11,510 nt of DNA, from NCBI GenBank assembly GCA_964002385.1, contig CAXFFS010000044.1, positions 1-11,510 on the forward strand, given 5' to 3'. The position numbers and the translations under genes were made by a program. Below, piece after piece: positions 5,871-11,510 of the stretch (positions are counted from its first letter, which is position 1; the number at the start of each line of letters is the position of its first letter). Source of the stretch: AEGEAN-183 sp964002385. Lineage in GTDB: Bacteria; Pseudomonadota; Gammaproteobacteria; Magnimaribacterales; Magnimaribacteraceae. The notes beneath the pieces are model-generated. The model was not told where the DNA came from. It made no database searches and was given only the letters and a program-made list of their open reading frames with translations.

Positions 5871-7505
5871 TTACTCAAACCATTCAAGAAACTCAGTCTT
5901 GGGGTCTTCTACTGAGCCTGAAACTTTCCACCTTCCGCTGCTAAGCTTATTAAGAGGTTTTTTAAAAGCTTTTCCGGCAATGTAAACCGTGGCAGCAGTT
6001 AGAGGTCCTCCCAGGATTAAGGCGTAAGCCGGCAAATACTCCCTTAAAGGCAAGGTAATTACAATGTCAAAATCTAAGTTCTTTAATTCACCTTTATTTG
6101 TTTTCTCTATAGATCCATCCCATTTAAATTCACCAGAACCACTATTGAAGACTAAAGGACTTAAAGTTTTAATTAAATCTCTCTCTATAACTAAAGCTCC
6201 TTCTACCCTGTCTGCTTGAAATCCTGAATTAAATTTCTTTTTGAAGTTAAGATTAGTTAAATCTCCAAAAGTATTTGAAACATTAAATAAACTTACCAAT
6301 CTTAAGAAATCTGAAGAGCCCAAAATATCTGAATCTACATCTTTAGTTACAAAATCGTCTATTCTAAAAGACAGATTTCCTTCAACATTATTGATATTAA
6401 ATTGATTAGGTAACCCTTCCCAAGATATATCTAAATTAATGTTGCTTGCTCCAGCTAAAAAATTTAAATCGTAGTCAGCTCCCTTCAAGCCTAAAAGAGA
6501 TTGACTAAGATTATCAGTAAAAATATTTCCCTTAAAAGCGGAATGGATCGACTCTTCTTTCCTTGATATTAAAAAGAAGTTTCTTTCAGTAACTTCATCT
6601 TCTACATTCTTTCCTAAGTCTAGGTTAATACCTCTAAATTCTATTTGGTTAAAGAAAAGTTTTTCTTTTTCTTTAGTTACTAAAAAACTCAACCGACCAT
6701 AATCTTTCTCGTCTAAAAGCAATTTATCAATTGAGAAGCCTACAGGTATGGCTAAATTATCTAGAAGATAAATAAAAATATTAGAAGTATTAAAGTTATC
6801 AAGGCTTAATTTCAAACTAGATAGATTAACTCTAATCCCCTCTTTTATGGGCTGTTTGACGACTATTTTGCCTTCAAGTTCAGAGTTAGAAACAACTAAG
6901 TCAAAGCTTTCTGAAAAAGGTTTCAGGTTTAAAGTTGTGTCTAGAAGCTCTAAAGGTCCTAATTTAATCTTAGATATAAATACATCCTCAATACTGATTT
7001 TTAGGGTGTTACTTTTACCTGAATTATTTGTAAATAAATAAAAATATTTAGGTATATCAACTTCTTTAATAGAGCCTTTGATATTTAGTTCTCGAACTTC
7101 TACATAGCTTTTATTTAAAAAAAATTCATTTAATTTATTACGAGAGTAATCTGTATTTAAATTGAAATCTTCAAACTGGACTGTAGCTTTATCGATCTTC
7201 AATTCTAGAAACTCTTTTAGTCTGACTAAATTTAGTAAATCTATTTTGATTTCAAGAGATTCTGAGTACACAGAATTCCCCTTCTCTTTCTCTCTAACAC
7301 TAACTTCTTTTAAGGAAATACTAGACCTTGTTGGAGACCAAACAATATCAGACACCTTAACCTTGCTTTGATATCCAAGTTCTTCAGATAGAATTTCTAG
7401 CACCCAGACTATTGTTTTTTCATTGCTGAATAATGAAGATACAAAAGAAAAGCTTAGAACAGGAATTAAAATACAAATTAATAAGTATTTTAAAAATTTT
7501 TTCAA
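5871..7505 (-). CDS. yhdP: Shortened YhdP-like AsmA-superfamily inter-membrane lipid transport protein
   Basis: YhdP-type proteins are anchored in the inner membrane, span the periplasm as a long beta-groove and, in E. coli together with TamB and YdbH, carry phospholipid to the outer membrane. The 544-residue product has one N-terminal membrane anchor (about 6-27) and then beta-rich, low-Cys sequence. Its C-terminal third carries the family signature: SDFLRLVSLFNV (398-409), FNSGFQADRVEGALVIERD (425-443), SGSGEFKWDGSI (455-466) and LPLREYLPAYALILGGPLTAATVYIAGKAF (485-514), ending KVSGSVEDP. The position after mreBCD also matches yhdP, although maf and rng are missing between. E. coli YhdP has about 1,266 residues, so this is under half size, yet the frame is unbroken and both ends are present. 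The TTG start is supported by GAGGT 10 nt upstream; an in-frame stop at 7511-7509 excludes extension. Another AsmA-like subfamily cannot be excluded. Confidence 0.83.
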   Translation of the reverse strand: MKKFLKYLLICILIPVLSFSFVSSLFSNEKTIVWVLEILSEELGYQSKVKVSDIVWSPTRSSISLKEVSVREKEKGNSVYSESLEIKIDLLNLVRLKEFLELKIDKATVQFEDFNLNTDYSRNKLNEFFLNKSYVEVRELNIKGSIKEVDIPKYFYLFTNNSGKSNTLKISIEDVFISKIKLGPLELLDTTLNLKPFSESFDLVVSNSELEGKIVVKQPIKEGIRVNLSSLKLSLDNFNTSNIFIYLLDNLAIPVGFSIDKLLLDEKDYGRLSFLVTKEKEKLFFNQIEFRGINLDLGKNVEDEVTERNFFLISRKEESIHSAFKGNIFTDNLSQSLLGLKGADYDLNFLAGASNINLDISWEGLPNQFNINNVEGNLSFRIDDFVTKDVDSDILGSSDFLRLVSLFNVSNTFGDLTNLNFKKKFNSGFQADRVEGALVIERDLIKTLSPLVFNSGSGEFKWDGSIEKTNKGELKNLDFDIVITLPLREYLPAYALILGGPLTAATVYIAGKAFKKPLNKLSSGRWKVSGSVEDPKTEFLEWFE

Positions 7506-7515
7506 TTTCTACTTA

Positions 7516-7520
7516 ACCTC
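7516..7520 (-). promoter_or_regulatory. Shine-Dalgarno site deciding the TTG start of yhdP
   Basis: The minus strand reads GAGGT here, 10 nt upstream of TTG at 7505. An in-frame TAG lies between them, so no upstream start is possible, and no Met codon occurs in frame before or within the membrane anchor after residue 1. TTG is therefore the best start for yhdP. Confidence 0.55.
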
Positions 7521-7546
7521 ATCTGTCTGATAATTTCTTTTTATCT

Positions 7547-8053
7547 TTAAGTATTAATCCATTTTCTTCGGTAGATTCTAAGGACATAAAAAAGAGGTGC
7601 CCATACCAGAGAATTTAACAAAGCAAAAATCAATGACAGTAACGCATAATTCTTATCGGCTAGAGAAAATGAATTTGGATCTGCATTATTTATATCTAAA
7701 GCTATAAAAAATTTAAAAATAAGAAATATTAGAAAAATAATTAAAGCCTGTTGCACAAATTTAAAAGTTCTAAATTGGTAAAAGAATCTTTGAGAGAGAT
7801 AAGAAATTAGAATCAATATTAGAGGATAAACACCTAAAACGGTGCCTTGCATAAAATCCATTAATAGACCAAAAGTGAAAGCAAAATATAAATTCATCTT
7901 TTCTGGCAAGGCTATATTCCAGTAAATGAAGCTTAAAAGAAAAAAAGAAGGCTTTATTTGGTCTGCGGTTTGGGAAAAAGAAATCAGGTCTAAAAGAATA
8001 AAAAAAATTAAACTTAAGCTAATCAATAAATAGTTTTTTAGGTCTTTGTTCAT
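7547..8053 (-). CDS. mreD: Rod shape-determining protein MreD
   Basis: MreD is an integral inner-membrane protein of the elongasome that works with MreC, MreB, RodA and PBP2 to guide lateral wall synthesis. The 168-residue product (E. coli 162) has about five hydrophobic segments. The family signature is clear: KPSFFLLSFIYWNIALPEKMNLYFAFTFGLLMDFMQGTVLGVYPL at 34-78, equivalent to the E. coli 'YWVLALPHRVN...GAILDLISGSTLGVRAL' region, then YQFR and QQALI at 92-105. It starts 9 nt after the mreC stop with no SD on the minus strand, consistent with coupled translation. yhdP follows after 41 nt; maf and rng, which usually come next, are absent. Confidence 0.95.
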   Translation of the reverse strand: MNKDLKNYLLISLSLIFFILLDLISFSQTADQIKPSFFLLSFIYWNIALPEKMNLYFAFTFGLLMDFMQGTVLGVYPLILILISYLSQRFFYQFRTFKFVQQALIIFLIFLIFKFFIALDINNADPNSFSLADKNYALLSLIFALLNSLVWAPLFYVLRIYRRKWINT

Positions 8054-8062
8054 GCTGTATAA

Positions 8063-8917
8063 CTATTTAGTAAAAACTAGAAAGTAATCTTGCTCTTCAG
8101 GTAGATCTATAAATTCTACATCTATATTAAGAAATTCATTGTCTGGTGTATCTTCAATTAAGACCACTTTCCCAACTAGATAATTAGGTGGAAAAACTTT
8201 ACCTAAACCAGATGAGTATAAATCTTCTCCTTCCTTGAATGCTGCAGTCTTCTTAACATTTATTAATTGACCTTTTCTTTGTAACCCATAACCTTTTAAA
8301 ATTCCATGGAGTCTAGTTGTAGAAGAGATTACCGGTATTAAAGACTGTGGATCTTGACTTATCATTACTTCGACACTCCTTAACCCTACAGACTTTACCT
8401 TTCCTATTATTCCCTCTTTTGATAGAACAGGCTGATTAATTTCTAAAATAGAATCAGGATCGTTTACATCTAATATCAAGACCGGTTTGAGGGGATTTGA
8501 AGAAAGGTTCATCTTTTGTCCCAACAAATAAGCCTCTTTGTCTATCTGAGCTGAGTTCCATATAAGATTAAGCTCTTGATTCCTTTTAGTCAGATCTTTC
8601 AACTGAGAATTAATTAGTTTAAGTTTTTCATTGTCCTCTTTGTAACTTAAAAGATCCTTTTTAAGTTGTTGATTGGATTGCCTAATTTCAGAAGCTTTGT
8701 TTATAAATTGACTTGGAACTTCTACAATTTTATATAAAGGTAATAACACGTCATGAGCATATCCTCTTATTTCATTGGAAAGATTAAATCTTATATCCAT
8801 CAAGATAAGAGAAAGACAAAAAACAAGAGATATCAAAAACCTTGTTGAACTGATAGGCCTTACTGCAAATATTGCCTCACTGGTAATCTTAGATACCTTA
8901 TGATCCCCGCTACTCAT
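8063..8917 (-). CDS. mreC: Rod shape-determining protein MreC
   Basis: MreC is a bitopic inner-membrane protein whose periplasmic part dimerises and contacts PBP2, linking MreB filaments to the wall-synthesis enzymes. The 284-residue product has a short cytoplasmic tail, one transmembrane helix (about 27-44), a coiled coil (about 75-118, rich in Lys, Glu, Gln and Leu) and the double beta-domain (about 145-282). Conserved points are DIRFN after the membrane helix, GIIGKV at 169-174, RLHGILKGYG at 202-211 and SGLGKVFPPNYLVGKV at 236-251. It is shorter than E. coli MreC (367), mainly because it lacks the long low-complexity C-terminal tail; the domains themselves are complete. The ATG at 8917 gives a sensible N-terminus but lacks an SD site. 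Confidence 0.96.
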   Translation of the reverse strand: MSSGDHKVSKITSEAIFAVRPISSTRFLISLVFCLSLILMDIRFNLSNEIRGYAHDVLLPLYKIVEVPSQFINKASEIRQSNQQLKKDLLSYKEDNEKLKLINSQLKDLTKRNQELNLIWNSAQIDKEAYLLGQKMNLSSNPLKPVLILDVNDPDSILEINQPVLSKEGIIGKVKSVGLRSVEVMISQDPQSLIPVISSTTRLHGILKGYGLQRKGQLINVKKTAAFKEGEDLYSSGLGKVFPPNYLVGKVVLIEDTPDNEFLNIDVEFIDLPEEQDYFLVFTK

Positions 8918-8937
8918 TAATAAGATAATACCGAGCT

Positions 8938-8957
8938 AAAGAAAGAAAGAAAGAAAA
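8938..8957. repeat. AAAG tetranucleotide repeat in the mreB-mreC spacer
   Basis: Four consecutive AAAG units followed by AAAA lie in the 48-nt gap between the mreB stop and the mreC start. In the mRNA (minus strand) this is a UUUC repeat about 20 nt upstream of the mreC ATG. It does not overlap either coding region. It may be simple low-complexity sequence in an AT-rich genome, or a slippage-prone tract. Confidence 0.7.
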
Positions 8958-8965
8958 CTTATTAC

Positions 8966-10003
8966 TTATTCTGTAGACAGAAGATCAATGTCATACTTGT
9001 CCATTATTTCTAGTGCTCTTCCGCCACCTCTAGCTACACAAGTGATAGGGTCTTCAGCCACAATTACTAGTACCCCTGTTTGACTTGATATTAAAACTTC
9101 AATATCCCTAAGCAAAGCTCCTCCTCCTGTAAGCACGATTCCCCTTTCAGAAATATCAGCACTCAATTCAGGAGGAGAGGCTTCAAGGGCCTGCCTAATG
9201 GCTTGAACGATGGAGGAAAGAGGTTCTAACATCGCATCATAAATTTGTTTGCTTTCCATGGTAAATGTGACTGGAGTTCCTTCAGCAAGATTTCTTCCCC
9301 TTACTTCCATCTCAAGATTCTCAGCATCTGGTGAAGCTGCTCCTATTGTATGTTTTATTTTCTCGGCCGTAGAATCACCTATTAAAACACCTTGATTCCT
9401 TCTGATGTAAGCAACAATAGCTTCATCTAACCTATCACCACCAACTTTAAGGGAATTAGAATAAACCACACCATTCAAAGCCAATATAGCTACTTCTGTA
9501 GTACCACCGCCTATGTCTACAATCATTGATCCACTTGCTTCTTCTACAGGCAAGCCAGCTCCAATGGCAGCAGCCATGGGCTCTTCTATAAGCCTAACTT
9601 CTCTTGCTCCAGCCTTTAAAACTGATTCCCTAATTGCCCTTCTCTCCACTTGAGTAGACTGACAAGGAACACACACCAGTATTCTAGGACTTGGACGAAT
9701 ATAACTGTCTTCATGAACTTCTTGAATGAAATGTTTTAGCATTTCTTCAGTTACTTGAAAATCTGCTATAACCCCATCTTTTAAGGGTCTTATTGCAGAT
9801 ATATTTCCTGGAGTTCTTCCAAGCATCTTTTTTGCATCGGAACCAACTGCTACCACGGTCCTTTGGCCCGCATGAGTTTTAATTGCTACAACTGAAGGTT
9901 GATCCAGAATAATTCCCTTCTCTCTTACATATACAAGTGTATTAGCTGTACCCAGATCAATAGATAGGTCATTAGAAAATAAACCCTTTAACCGTTTTAA
10001 CAT
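8966..10003 (-). CDS. mreB: Actin-like rod shape-determining protein MreB
   Basis: MreB forms antiparallel actin-like double filaments on the inner face of the membrane and positions the elongasome. The 345-residue product is close to full length (E. coli 347) and highly conserved. Visible are a membrane-binding N-terminus (MLKRLKGLFS), phosphate-1 loop SIDLGTANT (14-22), MLGRTPGNI (60-68), PSPRILVCVP (104-113), the EEPMAAAIGAGLP region with the catalytic Glu (140-152), phosphate-2 loop DIGGGTTE (163-170), VRGRNLAEG (234-242), SERGIVLTGGGALL (285-298) and ARGGGRALE. It is first in the minus-strand operon, and is followed after 48 nt by mreC. gatC diverges upstream, the same arrangement I recall in Pseudomonas. 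The ATG at 10003 aligns exactly with E. coli MreB; only a weak GG lies upstream. Confidence 0.99.
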   Translation of the reverse strand: MLKRLKGLFSNDLSIDLGTANTLVYVREKGIILDQPSVVAIKTHAGQRTVVAVGSDAKKMLGRTPGNISAIRPLKDGVIADFQVTEEMLKHFIQEVHEDSYIRPSPRILVCVPCQSTQVERRAIRESVLKAGAREVRLIEEPMAAAIGAGLPVEEASGSMIVDIGGGTTEVAILALNGVVYSNSLKVGGDRLDEAIVAYIRRNQGVLIGDSTAEKIKHTIGAASPDAENLEMEVRGRNLAEGTPVTFTMESKQIYDAMLEPLSSIVQAIRQALEASPPELSADISERGIVLTGGGALLRDIEVLISSQTGVLVIVAEDPITCVARGGGRALEIMDKYDIDLLSTE

Positions 10004-10011
10004 TAATTACC

Positions 10012-10026
10012 AAAAAATGATTTTTT
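10012..10026. other. A/T-only inverted repeat in the mreB leader
   Basis: Six A, then TGA, then at least six T (the T-run totals eight, 10021-10028) form a perfect A/T stem with a three-base loop. In the mreB transcript it lies about 9-23 nt upstream of the start codon, overlapping where a Shine-Dalgarno site would be. A stem made only of A-U pairs is weak and the pattern may be compositional. Confidence 0.35.
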
Positions 10027-10040
10027 TTAAAAGAAGAGAT

Positions 10041-10068
10041 ACTCTAGCATAGCTTTGTTTTTGAGCAA
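10041..10068 (-). promoter_or_regulatory. Candidate sigma-70 promoter of the mreB operon
   Basis: On the minus strand TTGCTC (10068-10063) is followed after 16 nt by TAGAGT (10046-10041). A second -10 candidate, TATGCT (10051-10046), overlaps it. Either would give a leader of about 30-40 nt before the mreB ATG. The matches are moderate, so the location is more certain than the exact boxes: this gap is the only non-coding space upstream of the operon. Confidence 0.35.
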
Positions 10069-10074
10069 GGAACA

Positions 10075-10103
10075 TTGTGCTACATTAGCCACATTTCTAT
10101 ACT
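10075..10103 (+). promoter_or_regulatory. Probable sigma-70 promoter of gatCA
   Basis: TTGTGC (10075-10080) and TATACT (10098-10103) are separated by exactly 17 nt, a good match to the sigma-70 consensus. Transcription would begin near 10110, only about 8 nt before the gatC ATG at 10118. That leaves no room for a Shine-Dalgarno site, and none is visible, so gatC may be translated from a very short leader. Confidence 0.55.
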
Positions 10104-10117
10104 AAAACAGAAAATTT

Positions 10118-10414
10118 ATGTCTCTTAAGAACCAAGATTTAGAACAAATAGCTTATCTAGCTCGAATTAACATCGAGAAAGATAAATTTCCTTCTTTAAA
10201 GAAAGAATTAGAAAGTATCTTAGAACTCGTAGCTAAGATGGATTCTGTAAATACCGAATCAGTAGTTCCGATGTCCCATCCTCTTGATCTATCTCAACCT
10301 CTGAGAAAAGATAAGGTTACAGAGAAAGATGATAGAAAAAACCTTCAAAAAAATGCCCCTTCAATTAAGGCTGGTCTTTTCATGGTACCAAAAGTTATAG
10401 AAATGGAAGATTAA
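10118..10414 (+). CDS. gatC: Asp-tRNA(Asn)/Glu-tRNA(Gln) amidotransferase subunit C (GatC)
   Basis: GatC is the small subunit that wraps around and stabilises GatA and GatB in the GatCAB complex, which converts misacylated Asp-tRNA(Asn) and/or Glu-tRNA(Gln) to the amidated form. The 98-residue product is of normal length and follows the family pattern: LEQIAYLARINIEKDKF (8-24), LKKELESILELVAKMDSVNTESV (27-49), PMSHPLDLSQPLRKDKV (51-67) and NAPSIKAGLFMVPKVIE (79-95). The start follows a good promoter by only about 8 nt and has no SD. gatA follows after 1 nt. Asn- or Gln-tRNA specificity cannot be told without knowing whether AsnRS and GlnRS are encoded. Confidence 0.97.
   Translation: MSLKNQDLEQIAYLARINIEKDKFPSLKKELESILELVAKMDSVNTESVVPMSHPLDLSQPLRKDKVTEKDDRKNLQKNAPSIKAGLFMVPKVIEMED
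10405..10409 (+). promoter_or_regulatory. Shine-Dalgarno site of gatA inside the gatC end
   Basis: GGAAG lies 6 nt upstream of the gatA ATG at 10416 and within the last codons of gatC. Together with the 1-nt gap between the genes it supports this start and coupled translation. Confidence 0.5.
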
Positions 10415-10415
10415 G

Positions 10416-11510
10416 ATGACTGAATTACACAAACTTTCTATAAAGGAGAAACTAAAAGGATTAAAGGATTCTACTTTCTCAAGTCAAGAGTTAACTGAAT
10501 CATATCTTAAAAGAATTAAAAAGTTAGATAACAAAATAAATAGCTTTATTACAGTGCTTGAAGACACAGCTGTAAAGAGTGCAAAAGAATCTGACCAAAG
10601 GTATATATCAGGTTCTGCTTTACCCCTCGATGGCATTCCAATAGCGCATAAAGATATTTTCTGCACAGAGGGGGTGCTAACTTCTTGTGGCTCTAGAATG
10701 TTATCTAACTTTATATCTCCTTATTCTTCCACCGTAGTAAAGAATTTTGAAGGAAGCGGTTCAGTTGTATTGGGAAAGACCAATATGGATGAGTTTGCTA
10801 TGGGTTCTTCAAACGAAACAAGTTATTTTGGAGAAGTTAAAAATCCTTGGAAAAAGGATTACGTTCCTGGAGGTTCATCTGGAGGATCAGCAGCTTGTGT
10901 TTCTGCTGGCCTTGCCTCAGGAGCTACCGGCACTGATACCGGAGGCTCAATAAGACAACCAGCAGCGCTTTGTGGATTAACGGGTATCAAACCTACATAT
11001 GGCAGGGTCTCCAGATATGGCATGATTGCTTTTGCTTCAAGTTTAGATCAGGGGGGTGTTTTAACTAAGTCAGCCGAAGATGCTGCTTATATGCTTAAAA
11101 CCATGTCGGGACATGATCCTAAAGACTCCACAAGCTTAAATATAGAAGTTCCAGACTTTGTCAAAGAAATTAATAAGGAGATTAAAGGACTCAGAGTAGG
11201 TCTACCAAAACAATTTTTTTCCATGAATCTGCCTGAATATGTAGAGCAGAGCATAAATGAAAGCCTGAAAGTATTTGAAAAACTAGGAGTAAAAATTATA
11301 GATGTAGATTTACCCCATATAGATCTTTCTTTGCCAATTTATTACGTGATTGCTCCAGCTGAATGTTCAGCAAACTTATCTAGGTATGATGGAGTTAAAT
11401 TTGGTTACAGATGTGAAGATCCAAAAAATTTAGAGGACTTGTACATGCGAACAAGAGAAGAAGGATTTGGCGCAGAAGTAAAAAGAAGAATCTTAATCGG
11501 AACATATGCA
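10416..11510 (+). CDS. gatA: Asp-tRNA(Asn)/Glu-tRNA(Gln) amidotransferase subunit A (GatA), partial
   Basis: GatA is the amidase-signature subunit that releases ammonia from glutamine for transfer to the aminoacyl-tRNA held by GatB. The first 365 residues are present; the usual length is about 485, and the frame runs open to the window edge. The catalytic Lys-cisSer-Ser triad is intact: Lys79 in PIAHKD, Ser154 in PGGSSGGSAA and Ser178 in DTGGSIRQPA. These are the same numbers as in the well-studied S. aureus enzyme. Other markers are GSSNETSYFG (130-139), GLTGIKPTYGRVSRYGMIAFASSLDQ and EGFGAEVKRRI near the edge. The start is set by GGAAG upstream and the 1-nt spacing from gatC. gatB is expected beyond the window. 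Confidence 0.99.
   Translation, partial: MTELHKLSIKEKLKGLKDSTFSSQELTESYLKRIKKLDNKINSFITVLEDTAVKSAKESDQRYISGSALPLDGIPIAHKDIFCTEGVLTSCGSRMLSNFISPYSSTVVKNFEGSGSVVLGKTNMDEFAMGSSNETSYFGEVKNPWKKDYVPGGSSGGSAACVSAGLASGATGTDTGGSIRQPAALCGLTGIKPTYGRVSRYGMIAFASSLDQGGVLTKSAEDAAYMLKTMSGHDPKDSTSLNIEVPDFVKEINKEIKGLRVGLPKQFFSMNLPEYVEQSINESLKVFEKLGVKIIDVDLPHIDLSLPIYYVIAPAECSANLSRYDGVKFGYRCEDPKNLEDLYMRTREEGFGAEVKRRILIGTYA

Noticed and set aside
6847..7371. Plus-strand open frames inside the yhdP-like gene
   Set aside because: They are short, Ser-rich antisense frames with no start signals; the minus-strand frame is continuous and carries the family signature.
10078..10093. A TGGC...GC sequence on the minus strand upstream of mreB resembling a sigma-54 promoter, tempting because rpoN is nearby
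   Set aside because: The spacing between GG and GC is 8 nt, not the required 10, and the -12 element does not match TTGC.
10484..10953. Open frames in other phases within gatA
   Set aside because: gatA is a highly conserved amidase with its triad intact; these frames are shadows of it.
1..11510. A defence island, toxin-antitoxin pair, prophage, CRISPR array or secondary-metabolite cluster
   Set aside because: Every sizeable frame is accounted for by core envelope, transcription or translation genes. There are no direct-repeat arrays, integrases, transposases or compositionally distinct segments.

Overview
This window looks like a chromosomal segment of an AT-rich, streamlined gammaproteobacterium. 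The proteins (MurA, MlaC, YrbG, KdsD, LptB, RpoN, MreB/C/D, a YhdP-type AsmA protein) and their order match the two gammaproteobacterial neighbourhoods murA-mla-yrbG-kds-lpt-rpoN and yhdP-mreDCB/gatCA. Base composition is strongly A/T-biased and genes are separated by 1-114 nt. Non-ATG starts are used (GTG for yrbG and lptC, TTG for yhdP) and clear Shine-Dalgarno sites are few. A small-genome marine lineage such as SAR86 or a relative is my guess; there is no rRNA here to settle it. I see no tRNA, rRNA, IS element, phage gene, CRISPR array or other sign of transfer, and no stretch over 300 bases lacks a gene.

Layout. (1) Bases 1-1060, minus strand: mlaC followed by murA (cut by the left edge), 12 nt apart, with a probable extended -10 promoter in the 103-nt gap upstream. 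(2) Bases 1164-5841, plus strand: a tight operon yrbG-kdsD-lptC-lptB-rpoN with gaps of 11, 7, 1 and 6 nt. (3) Bases 5871-10003, minus strand: mreB-mreC-mreD-yhdP, convergent with rpoN. (4) Bases 10118-11510, plus strand: gatC-gatA (cut by the right edge), divergent from mreB across a 114-nt gap with back-to-back promoter-like elements.

How the genes fit together. Most of the window concerns building the cell envelope: peptidoglycan precursor synthesis (MurA), the elongasome scaffold (MreBCD), the LPS core sugar Kdo (KdsD), LPS export (LptC, LptB), and phospholipid traffic between the membranes (MlaC, YhdP-like). RpoN and the GatCAB amidotransferase are ancestral neighbours rather than functional partners.

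The main point of interest is compaction. Compared with the usual gammaproteobacterial clusters, mlaF/E/D/B, ibaG, kdsC, a separate lptA, hpf/ptsN/rapZ, maf and rng are missing from this locus. The 'lptC' product appears to be a hybrid: a complete LptC domain runs straight into what looks like the C-terminal part of LptA, at exactly the place where lptA should lie. The yhdP homologue is under half the usual length but keeps its membrane anchor and its C-terminal domain. Both periplasm-spanning proteins therefore keep their two ends and lose the middle, which is the best candidate for something undescribed here.
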